The translations under genes were made by a program, and so were the position numbers. 64,000 nt of DNA from Pseudovirgaria hyperparasitica (lineage: Eukaryota; Ascomycota; Dothideomycetes; Acrospermales; Acrospermaceae), in NCBI RefSeq assembly GCF_010093815.1, contig NW_022985567.1:25367-89366 (forward strand). The letters run 5' to 3'. The notes beneath the pieces were generated by a model, which saw only the letters and a program-made list of their open reading frames with translations, did not search any database and had not been told where the DNA came from. Of this stretch, positions 38,350 to 47,924 are shown piece by piece. Within the stretch, counting starts at the first letter, position 1; every line of letters begins with the position of its first letter.

Positions 38350-39993
38350 TTACAGCAAGCTCCTGGGCTCCTGCAAATAATCTATAGAAGTCCTTTGAGC
38401 AGCTTTCAATGCTACTTGTAGAAGACCTAACAAAGTCTCCTTGTCCTCTAGACCTGCAGAGATCCGAACGATCGTCTCCATAATACCGTGGCTTGCTGCC
38501 CATTGCTTCTCGTTCTGAAGAACCATCTGCACGTATGGTTGAGCTAGAGTGTGGTGCAGCCCAAGCGATGGCCCTTTCAGGACGTGCAGGTTATCGAAAA
38601 ACGCTACGGCAGCGGCGACTGTCTTGAAGTCTATGGTAAGTAGGCAGCCATATCCTGGTGTGAAGTCATCCACCTGTTCCCACATGCGCTCCTCGTAGTA
38701 ACGTGCCGATGGACTGACTTTCGGGTAGTACACTGCCTTTACCACGCTGCAAGGGTCCTTAGTCAAAGGATACGCATAGTCAGCTAGATACGCTGCGTTA
38801 GTATTGAGGATAGACTGCCTGCGCAAGAAGTTCCGGCTGTTATGCTCGAGTTGTATTGCATCGTCAATGTACACATTGTTTGTGTACGACGATACGAGTG
38901 ACTTTTTCAAGGTTTCGTGATGCGGAGAGGCTGCGTTGAGGGTCAGGCTACCGGCTAGAAGGTCGGCAAATCCATTGAATGACTTCGAAAGAGAAGTTAC
39001 AACAACATCGGCGACTGGCATGACATTGACATTGGCAAATGTACCAATGGTGTCATCCACGATTACAAGGAAGTCGAACCGGTCTGCAAGTCGACGAACT
39101 CGGCTTAGGTCAACTGTCCACAACAGTGGATTGGACGGACATTCGCACCATACTGCCTGCACTTTGATGCCTTGAGCCAGGTCGGTCTCGAATCGGTCAA
39201 TCTCGGCATCTGTTCCCATGCTATAGAAATGCAGCCCTGGACCGTATGTCTGGAGCATTTTGATTGTCAGTTCGTAGGGAAAGCCAATGATGGCGCTGGC
39301 TAGTCCGCGCCATTGTAGGAGGAGGTGGTGTAGGTGATAAATTGCTGACATTCCGGAAGGATACAAGAATACATCGCTAGGGTCTGAGATGCGAAGGAAC
39401 CCAGCGATGCGACCTTGGATGACCTGGTATGGAGAAACTAGCGGGGCTAAATCCGCTCCCGCTCTCACTCCCGCTCCCGCTGGCGTCAGGGGGCCGAGAG
39501 GGATCGCCGCGTAGGATTGGCCCACGTGGTCAGTCATATCCTTGAGCGTGAGACATTTCTCCGCTAAACGGGATGAAATACCCGTACCTGTCAGGCGCCA
39601 GAACAGTGCTCCAGCCACTGAGAGGTCCGCGGGAAACACAGTAGCCCAGAGGTGAACGGACATGGCTTCATTCCCGAATTGGCGCGCTACCAGTCGGACA
39701 TTCTTGGCACCCTTGTGCTTCACAAGATATTCCCTGCATGCAGACGCATGCAACTCACTAGGGAACAGCAGAAGCATATCGGTGGTGTCTAAATCTCGCT
39801 GACAGTGTTCATTGAGTCTTCGTATATCTTGGTGGAGAAATGACCGCGGATAGCCGTTCCGCAGTGCCTTCATCACCCGTAAATCCCCCCCACCAAGTCC
39901 ACACATGTCTCGCCATGTCGGAATCTGGACAGAAATGGCGTGTCGAGCTTCCGGTATCGCAGTTCCCAAGGGTGGTAGGCTTACGCGAGCCAT
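38350..39993 (-). CDS. Cystathionine-gamma-synthase-like PLP enzyme
   Basis: An intronless frame of 547 residues. The N-terminal region (HAISVQIPTWRDMCG, then GYPRSFLHQDI) is the extension seen in fungal STR2-type cystathionine gamma-synthases. The PLP domain has YPSGMSAIYH (about 211-220), CECPSNPLLWTVD, VDDTIGTF (Asp about 313) and the Schiff-base lysine in TSLSKSFNGFADLLAGS (K337). Housekeeping members join O-acyl-homoserine and cysteine. Cluster-borne relatives such as Fub7 and FlvA, from memory, use the vinylglycine intermediate for C-C or C-S gamma-substitution to make unusual amino acids. Its position beside an aldolase, an aminotransferase and an NRPS favours the second role, but a methionine-pathway duplicate is possible. 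Confidence 0.9.
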   Translation of the reverse strand: MARVSLPPLGTAIPEARHAISVQIPTWRDMCGLGGGDLRVMKALRNGYPRSFLHQDIRRLNEHCQRDLDTTDMLLLFPSELHASACREYLVKHKGAKNVRLVARQFGNEAMSVHLWATVFPADLSVAGALFWRLTGTGISSRLAEKCLTLKDMTDHVGQSYAAIPLGPLTPAGAGVRAGADLAPLVSPYQVIQGRIAGFLRISDPSDVFLYPSGMSAIYHLHHLLLQWRGLASAIIGFPYELTIKMLQTYGPGLHFYSMGTDAEIDRFETDLAQGIKVQAVWCECPSNPLLWTVDLSRVRRLADRFDFLVIVDDTIGTFANVNVMPVADVVVTSLSKSFNGFADLLAGSLTLNAASPHHETLKKSLVSSYTNNVYIDDAIQLEHNSRNFLRRQSILNTNAAYLADYAYPLTKDPCSVVKAVYYPKVSPSARYYEERMWEQVDDFTPGYGCLLTIDFKTVAAAVAFFDNLHVLKGPSLGLHHTLAQPYVQMVLQNEKQWAASHGIMETIVRISAGLEDKETLLGLLQVALKAAQRTSIDYLQEPRSLL

Positions 39994-40619
39994 TTTTGGT
40001 TTCTAAACAGGTGTGCCTGAATGACTTGAATGAATGATGAATGAAAGTTTGTATGGCCATGCAAACGAGGCAATGCTGGAGTCTGGTTCATTTATGCTCC
40101 ACGCTTGGTAATTGGCTGGGGCGTCCACGACGGCGCTTGTAGTCATGCAAGGTCAGCATTCCTGCAATGTCGTGCCATTCAGTGATCACATCCATGCAGC
40201 TCCATAATGAGAGAAAGTAAGCTTCCGATGGAGCGAGTATTCCTAGTTATGGCAATACCATACCAGGACTTCGACCTTCATATGGACCCGAATAAACGGA
40301 CAGTCCTTTAACTCCAGTGATTGAAGCCATGGCCTAAGACCAGTTCTAGGTTTCTACGTCAACACCGAAGGAAAGCTCAAACAACACTCTTCAGATGTCG
40401 AGAAAGAGAAGGGGACTACACGCTAAAGAGGCGCTGACGAGGGGCATCATCTTGTCGCCATTGACCGTAAACGAAAAGGTCTTACTATTACAACCGAATC
40501 CGGTAGTTGTCGACCAAGACAGAGGTGGCTTAACCTCCAACTACCCCGAGGCAACTCTCTCATACCTCAGTAATTGCAACTCCCACAATGCTGTCACTGA
40601 CATCGTATGGAATTTCACC
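39994..40619. promoter_or_regulatory. Promoter region of the cystathionine-gamma-synthase-like gene
   Basis: The region between the start of the PLP enzyme and the 3' end of the regulator gene holds a TGACGT core on the minus strand (40356-40361). No credible gene is seen. Confidence 0.35.
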
Positions 40620-41619
40620 CTAGCTCTTCGCCATAACCACAGCATCTATTTCTGATCCCGCTCGTACGAGTATCTCTACGATCTGAACAAAACCTCCCTC
40701 GGCGGCATAATGCAAAGCTGTTTTTCCTGCCTGGTCAACGTCATCGACCGGTATGCTATGCTCCAATGCGTATCTAACCACCGCTTCGTGGCCATATTTT
40801 GCTGCCAGATGTAGAATCGTGCACCCATGCAGATCGACTGATAGCGGGTTAGCACCGCTTTGCAAGAGCAAATCTACCACCCTCGAATGGCCGAGGGCGG
40901 CCGCGGAAAGAAGTGCTGTTCTCCCCACTGCTGGGTATCGTGGATCTGGCTGTCCTATAGACAGGGCCACTATCAGTCATGGTACGTGGAGTGCAGCAAG
41001 GTGTTCGGAACTAGACGACGGCCGTGATCGAAAACACACTTCCCTAGGAAGCACAGATCGCATGTGAAAGTTGAACAAACGAAGGCAACCTACCGCAGAT
41101 ACCCTCAATCTCTGCCAACTCATGACTGTCCACCGTGTATGATGTCAAACGCTGATTTTGGTTCTCTATCATTCCAGCCGATGGGACATTAGTGTTGGAG
41201 GTCGGATCACCGAAAGCAAATTCCAGAGCCGCATCCCACTCTAATAGTGTAGGTGAGGTACTTTGAGACTGAGTCAACGAAGGGTGATTGTTGAATGGTA
41301 GCATGTCGGGGGTAGAGCTTGATGTAATGCCTTGCGACTGGTCCTGCTGTTTCGGGTGCTTCCGGCGCTCTCGCACGCTCTGCCCTATGAAGGGAATATC
41401 AGTACAAGATCACGTATAGCTACGAAAGGAAGCCACTGTAATACTGTAGTTACGCTGCGCGAGCCTATTACGCGTCCTCTTTCGCTCAAGCTCGGACGGC
41501 TCAAACCGTGGAACGTGTTCACCGAGCATGATGAAGCTGTGATAGAGCCGGAATGACGCTGCATCGTAGAAGAAAGACGTCAATGTTCGCCTCCAGAGAG
41601 ACGCCGTGAGACTTTGCAA
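40620..41619 (-). CDS. Basic-region/ankyrin (bANK, ToxE/Aps2-type) transcription factor
   Basis: The first exon (41619-41445; an alternative ATG is at 41529) ends in a bZIP-type basic region, LERKRTRNRLAQRNY. After a 60-nt intron the frame continues with R-QSVRERRKHPKQQ. No leucine zipper follows, only a Ser/Thr/Gln-rich linker (41384-41094). The final exon (40954-40620) encodes about three ankyrin repeats (GRTALLSAAALGHSRVVDLL, GCTILHLAAKYGHEAVVRYA, GKTALHYAAEGGFVQIVEIL). A basic region without a zipper plus ankyrins is the architecture of TOXE of the HC-toxin cluster and Aps2 of the apicidin cluster, both cyclic-peptide regulators. My model needs a 27-nt exon (41043-41017) and is uncertain there; the total is about 275 residues, shorter than TOXE. 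It is probably the pathway-specific activator. Confidence 0.82.
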
Positions 41620-43944
41620 AACGACATCTCAAACTCCCCTGCCTACTGTGTCACGTGTGCCCAATCGAACTGAAGCTGCAGGGGTTGCCGGCGCAGTTAT
41701 CGGCGTCGAGTCTGAGGGCCGATCTCGCGAGTGTGCACGGACAACTCTTCGTACTACGCTAAGTGCGGCCATGGCTGGCTGAAGATGTAGCCAAAGCTGC
41801 AGACGGCCGAGAGGGATCCACGGCATAGCAAGTGATGAGTATACGTGGGGATTTTGTTGACAAATGTGAGCGAATTAGCGCACGGGACATCCATGGGCGA
41901 TCCCCATCTACCTAGGTATGGTCCATTCATAGAGGGATGTGCCTCAGGGAATGGGTACTCACGATCTGATTCTTTACGGGTCAGCGAAAGCCAGGCTGGT
42001 GTACTCATAGAGTCAAGAAGTACCACGAGTCGACTGTTTTGAGGGTCATGTTGTAGCAGTCCCGGAGTTCATGCTAAGGTCTATAATGAGGTGGTGGTGG
42101 TAGGACGACGCGAGTCTCCATTTCATGCTAGAACTATCCGGATACACTTTACTCGGGGCAATCTCGCAATAGATCAATGGAAATACGGCCCGAGCTTAGC
42201 ACCATCCCCTTATAACTTTTTCGGCATGACTAAATATTCTACTGAGCATGGTTGCATCAGAAAACTTCATAGAAAGATTCGTTAACTAGAAGTAGCATTT
42301 TGGCTTCCGTTAGTCTTGTGAAGCAAGAGCTCTACTATGAGCTCATAAGCTCTGCCTTCCAATAAGCGAATTCACGTCTGATAGGCGCGGGTTCGACAAG
42401 GCAACTAGGCGTCATTGGAGTTATAGCTGGCGATATGCCCCTCTAATTTTCAAAGCATAATTTCACGGGTGTTTCTCACCGGTGTGTGGTTATGACTGCG
42501 ACTAAGTATGCCAGAATATACTAATACTTTACCCATGAGACATACCTTCATTGTTTTATGATTCCAATCATCAGTTCGCTCGTAGAGCAAAGACTTTACA
42601 AATACAGCCAGACGACACGCAATAATGCCTGTCAGCGCGCTTAACATTTGATAGCACCAGATCCATATTATTTAGCATTTTAGTAAAGTACATGGCAGAC
42701 AAATTCAGGTCTAGAAAGGGCCTTCACATCATCTCTCTCGTGACCATCATCGTAGGAACTGCCCTTGCCCCTCTATCCCAGTCGTGAGTACTTATATCAT
42801 TCATGCCTACAATCTAGAGACTGTTGCTTGTATGCCTCCCTCGATGTAGTTCCTCTGCTTTGTCTTAAGCGAGCACCACAGGCGGCGTCTTAGTCTGCAG
42901 CATTGATGGTTGGCTTGTCAACCATTGCTCGCAATACTGACCCGGATACAATGCCCAGACCTTGGGCATAATCACATCGTCCGTAAGCGCCGGTTAATAC
43001 CTGATTCTCATCTTTGAGCTTTAAGTAGATCACGTAGTCATCAAGGATGTTACTAAAGTCCTTCGATAGCAGGCATCCTAGTTCAATTCTACTGCAACTG
43101 GCCTACATGGTCCTCACCTTTACTGCTATACTCCTGTGAAATTATCTTGCCGTTACTTCTCATTAAGCCAGAGCTAAACGACTCCCTATATTTCACAGAA
43201 TAAATTCTAACAGGGTCTGAAACTCTACTAACCTCGTATAACAGAAACACCACTTCAACAAGCGCTTCCGCGTTTTGCGGGAGTATGCTCAGTAAGCCCT
43301 GAGTTTTGACCCCTCTTCTCACCTACATATTCTATACAGCTACACTGTACTCCCCTTACATGTCTTTCACGCTTCTGGCTAGGGAAGCTTTCCTGCTCTT
43401 GGCCTCTTTCTTGGCCTCTAAGTACCTGGAATCGTATTAGCATTCTGGACTAGCAGACGGATATGGGTATCGAAGTCCTGCAGCAGCACGAGCACAGTGG
43501 GTTATAAAGTTGCAGCTGCGGTAGTGGTCTGTGCCGGAACCTTGCTCAAATGTGTAGCGTCTGTTGAACTATACGGTAAGTAAACATTATGATATTATCA
43601 GCTATGGGTTTTCTATCATGCCTAGACGTTCTAAGGGACAGCAAGCAGGAAGGCTAAGTCTGTCCGGTCCTCAAGCCGGCCGATCAAAGGCCTTTCCTCT
43701 TTATACTGTTAGCTACACGTTAGGCATCCACTGGAGACTTTTTCTGGGTCTTTGGTCGATATCAAAGGATATTCCAGAATGAGCATATTATTTGGTGATA
43801 CTACATGATAGCTCTACTGTCTTAATTTATATCAACTAACTCTGCTTCAACCTAGCTAGCTGTAATATCATTGTATTGATACTCGCTCCTATAAGCAAGA
43901 ATAGAGAGCGTAAAGCGCTGGATGAAGTCGCAGAATATCAAGTT
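41620..43944. other. 2.3-kb intergenic stretch, possible decayed gene
   Basis: The left end is the regulator's promoter, with a TCACGTGT element at 41651-41658. A short plus-strand segment at 42691-42783 reads like an MFS loop and helix (ADKFRSRKGLHIISLVTI) followed by a good GTGAGT donor, but no continuing frame of the family is found downstream. It may be a fragment of a lost transporter. I see no other gene. Confidence 0.3.
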
Positions 43945-46306
43945 TCAGTAGGTAGTTGCGCCATATAGGTCCATACTTTTGTCAATGTCCAGTGACGTGG
44001 CGGCATCATGTATTCTTGTAACGATTATCTCTTGCCATCTCTATAGGAGAGACATAGTCAGTACACTCTCTCGTGGTCACTTGACTTCCTAAGTCCTGTG
44101 TGTCAACATACCTTTGCATTGCTCATATTGCCAGCAGTAAGGCTCGAAGCGAGTCCAGGGAACGGATCTGCATTCGCATAATAGGCGGCAGGCCCGAAAA
44201 CAACGTGTTTTGCCCAAGGTCGATCATCTAAGCCAGCTTCGTAGATAAATTGACGTTCGAAACCTTTGTACCGGCGATTTATCTCCCGTACCAGCCCCTC
44301 TGTACTCCTCGGGTTCGTGTCAAATGACTTTGCCCGCAGGGCGTCCGCTTGCGCTTCAAACTCCTCTCCAGCAGCACGGAGCACCATCAACGCTTCCTCG
44401 AGGGGTAAGAAGCTGAATACATCTGATGATTCGGGGACTATCTTGCTCTTGAGTATTCTCACGAAGCCCTGGAGCTCGGTAACGTACTCCTTCACACTGA
44501 GTGGAAGTATAGGACTTTCAGACAGCGCACCTACCATCAAAGCCCACACTTTTGCGACCGCGGTATGGTACTCCCAAGTGGGATCTCCAAAATTATCCAT
44601 CCAATTGAGGCCATCGAAAGCAGAGTGGTAAGGGTAGATGGGATCTTTGGACCCAGCTGCGTAACCCATGTCAAGGCTACTTATCCCCAAGGAGTCCAGG
44701 AATATGGCACCATCGCTGCTGCTTCCGGGGGAGACTTTACCGTCCCACTCCTCAAGCAACGTCTGACCTTTGACGGATTGATTTGGTGACAGAACACTAC
44801 CCATCGCATCTTCAATGACCGGGCGGAGTAGAGGACTAGAGTGTATTCTAAAGGTCTTGCCGCTTGTCGCAACAACGACATTAAGGTATGCGACCGTATG
44901 CCCTGAGAGCCAAGCACGATTAGCCTCTGTCCATTCTGTAGAGCCTAGGTGGGCATATTCTTGGCCGTCCCAGCTCCCAAACATGATTGTTCGTCGAGGC
45001 TTCCAGCCGCGTCGAAGTGCCAGTCCGAGGCTGCGGATCACTTCGTTCATTGCAGCCGAGCCACTGTTCGGATCGCCACCACCAGGCGACCATGAGTCTC
45101 GGTGGTTGCCTATGATGATGACTTCGTCTTCGATCTGTCCAGGGATTGACCCAATAACGTTCCAGATAGGAGTTATCGTGAAGTTTTGAAGGCTGTCTAG
45201 ATTGACGATCAAGTGGCTAGGGGAAGGGCCGACGTTATATTGCACTCCCCTATAACCAAGCCCACCACCTTGCCAACCCTGTCCAATGTTGTCTGCTTTA
45301 GGGCCATGGCCGTTGAGAGCTTTAAGAAAGGGGAGCGCATCTGCAAAGGAGATCGGAATCGAGGGGATAGATGGCAAGGAGAGTTTTCTCCTCAAATATT
45401 CTTCCCTTGAGGGACAATCAGAAGGCGTGAAATTACCAAGCGGAGGTACTGTGATTATGATGATTACAATTAGCGTATATCAAGATAATAAACAGCAAAG
45501 ATCTTACAGTGTAGAACAACTGAGCCTCGCTCGATGGTTGTTGGGTTACGGGCAGGTCCATTTGGAAAGGCCTCGAAGCCGTTATCTTCTGTGATTTCCC
45601 CATCTTGCTGAGGATCAGTATACATAATCACAGCAGCAATGCCGAATTCCTCTGCGACCTGGACTTTGACACTGCGCCCGACCATCCCGTATTTAACTAT
45701 CGCAATCATTCCTTCTAGTTCAACATCTAGATTGAGGAGCTCATCGTAGTCCTCCCGAGTGCCGAAATTCGCATAGACATACTGCCTGCTGACGTTTCCA
45801 CTAGCCGAATAACCGTGGAAGGATGGAAACCGGGCACCAAGATTGCCATTATCACCGAGATCCTCTCGCAATCGCGCTTCGTAGAGCCGGCTTACGTCTG
45901 AGCCGTTCTGCTTCAACAGAGTGAGACTCTGATGGACTGGATAATTCAGATATACATCGTAGGGCACAACTTGGACTTTTGGAACCCCAAATTCTTTCCA
46001 CCTATCTCGGGTCCACAAAGCCTGACTTTCGTTTGTCCCGGCTAAATGGAGTCCGCTCCCATAGTAGCTAGTCCACTCTCTGACCTTTGTGCCGTTAGGG
46101 GTTTCTTGGAGGATCTGTTGAAGCTGTCTGTACGATATATGTCCCTGCCCGTGCAGGGCAGTGAAATAAGGGAGGTCATCCCAGAAGTGTAAGCTCGAGA
46201 AGACAAAGAGCAGTGAACAGACAAGGGCGGCAACTGAAGCAGTTCGGTGGGTAGTAGCTGTCCTTGCTGCCGGCTGTGGCAGGTATAACAACAGCTCCGA
46301 CTTCAT
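43945..46306 (-). CDS. M28B glutamate-carboxypeptidase-II-like protein, probably catalytically dead
   Basis: Three exons (46306-45508, 45448-44112, 44040-43945) give 743 residues, full length for the GCPII family. One hydrophobic segment near residues 24-44 looks like a type II signal anchor, so the body is probably extracytosolic. A PA-like insert and the M28 fold are recognisable. Zinc ligands H382 and D392 (GNHRDSWSPGGGDPNSG) and H541 (YPYHSAFDG) are present. The catalytic pair in SWDxEE is WDGQE, with Gln at 429 where GCPII has the general-base Glu424, and the ligand equivalent to Asp453 is Val458 (YLNVVVATSG). I infer loss of the two-zinc peptidase activity, as in transferrin-receptor-like relatives. 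It may bind or process a peptide differently. It starts divergently from the dioxygenase at about 46.9 kb. Confidence 0.9.
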
Positions 46307-46938
46307 TGTTGAGTCGTGCTTACGGGTGGCTCAGCTCAGCATGTACAATTGCCACTAAAACAGACGCAGCAATATGGTATTGATGCTCTCTGAAGTAAAA
46401 AATAATTCCCAAACCAAAATTAAAAACTTACGTACTCTCCATACTTCCGTATGAGTGGTTACAGACAGTAGAGGCACAAGATGGGCTTGCAGTGTACCAC
46501 CTTCATTATGGAAGTAAAAGTCGGTGAGATGTCAGAGAACAAAGGAATGCCAAGGCGTTAAAAAGTAAAGTCAACACCCGGACATCCTGCAGCTTCACTG
46601 CATTGGCGCCGAATCCATCTGTGCAGGCTGATTCGACGAGACGACTTCCTTGTCGGGTACTAGTGTAAATCAGCATCCATTCTCAAGGAGCAACCGTAAC
46701 TTATGGCATTACCAGTTCCTAACACGAAATTCCGAACTTAGCGACATGTCTCCGTCAATGCATATTATGATGTCTAAGCTCTGTCGAACAAGGAATAGGC
46801 AGATCGTGTCTGTACTTTGCTCACACAAGGGTCCCCAACTGTCTCGTTCATGAAACTACTCGTATCCAGAGCCCTTGACAATGACCCAATATGATCGCTT
46901 GGTACGAAGTTTCAGAGCTTTAAGAAGGATAGCAAAGC
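46307..46938. promoter_or_regulatory. Divergent promoter region, M28B-like / dioxygenase 1
   Basis: About 630 bp lie between two divergent genes. A short AT-rich patch sits about 100 bp from the peptidase-like start. No gene is seen. Confidence 0.4.
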
Positions 46939-47855
46939 ATGCTTCCAGCCCGATTGGTATTTGGGGGAACAAGACCTCAACAAGACCTCGTCAGTCAAAT
47001 TAGATGCTCACGTCACTACCTTTAGCCTAACTACTGATATGTCAATCAGAATCATCATATTCAATTCCACATCTTCGAGTGGATCCTAATGTTAAGCCAA
47101 TCGCACCCAAGCATGTCGCTGAGATCCACCAAATTCTGGAGTCGTGCGGTATCTCGAAGGTCACGCTCGCGTACGCGGATCCAGAGAGCGACTTTCTCAA
47201 GCACCTCATTCTGAACCTCAACAAACATTTTCAACATGGCCCACCCATCACACACAGCTCATCACGGGGCTGGTTCTGGGATGTGCGACCGACCTCTGCT
47301 TCCCTGGAAGCTGACAGTCAGAAAGCCCGCTCCGAGACCATGGAGAGCTTTCCCTGGCACACAGATTGCAGCTACGAGGCTTGTCCACCACGCTTCTTTG
47401 CTCTGCACGTACTACAGCCCGACAGATGTGGAGGTGGGAATCTTTCTGTGCTTGACGTAGACCAAGCCGTACGGCTGCTTCCAAAGCAAACGCAGGATCA
47501 ACTCCTGCGCCCTGAATTCGAGATAGCGGTCCCAGAAGAATTTTGCAAAGGAGGCGAATCGAGGGTTACCGGAAGTCTTTTAGGGAATGGGTCCGGAGAG
47601 GCGGCGTTTCAGCTCCGGTACCGAGATGATATCGTTCGACCTTTGACAAAAGGCGCTGCTCTAGCACTTGAAGAGCTGCGTCAGCTTCTCCAGAGCGCGG
47701 CGGTCAAGCCGCTCGTCTTGCAACTCACACCAGTTCTCCTTCCTGCTGGATCTGTCATACTTATTGACAACAGGCGTTGGTTACACGCTCGAGATCAAGT
47801 GAAGGACCCAGACCGCCACCTCAGAAGAGTACGCTGGGATGCACGGCCATTTTAA
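46939..47855 (+). CDS. TauD/TfdA-type Fe(II)/2-oxoglutarate dioxygenase 1
   Basis: The main exon (to 47855) encodes a complete TauD-like core of about 268 residues: HSSSRGWFWDVRP, the iron motif HxD in FPWHTDCSYEACPPRFFALH, CGGGNLSVLD, then the distal His in NRRWLHARDQV and the 2-oxoglutarate Arg in HLRRVRW. The first in-frame codons lack an ATG. A start at 46939 would give the LVFG N terminus common in fungal relatives, joined through an intron at about 47012-47049; that intron is only 38 nt, so the 5' end is unsettled. The enzyme should hydroxylate, desaturate or cyclise a substrate, perhaps the NRPS precursor or product. It is convergent with the S12 gene, 69 bp away. Confidence 0.82.
47008..47015 (-). 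promoter_or_regulatory. TGACGTGA (minus), second exact Api-box-like site
   Basis: The reverse complement TCACGTCA is an exact match to the same 8-mer as at 25798. It lies between the divergent M28B-like and dioxygenase genes if the latter starts downstream, or within its 5' end if the ATG at 46939 is used. Confidence 0.35.
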
Positions 47856-47924
47856 GAAGTTGATGCGCAACCAATGTCGATTTAGGTCTTCCAGAAGTTC
47901 AGTACAGGGTATTACTGATTCCTA

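Noticed and set aside
42385-42415. tRNA-like GGTTCGAC loop
   Set aside because: The flanking bases cannot form the T-arm stem, and no acceptor or anticodon arm is seen.
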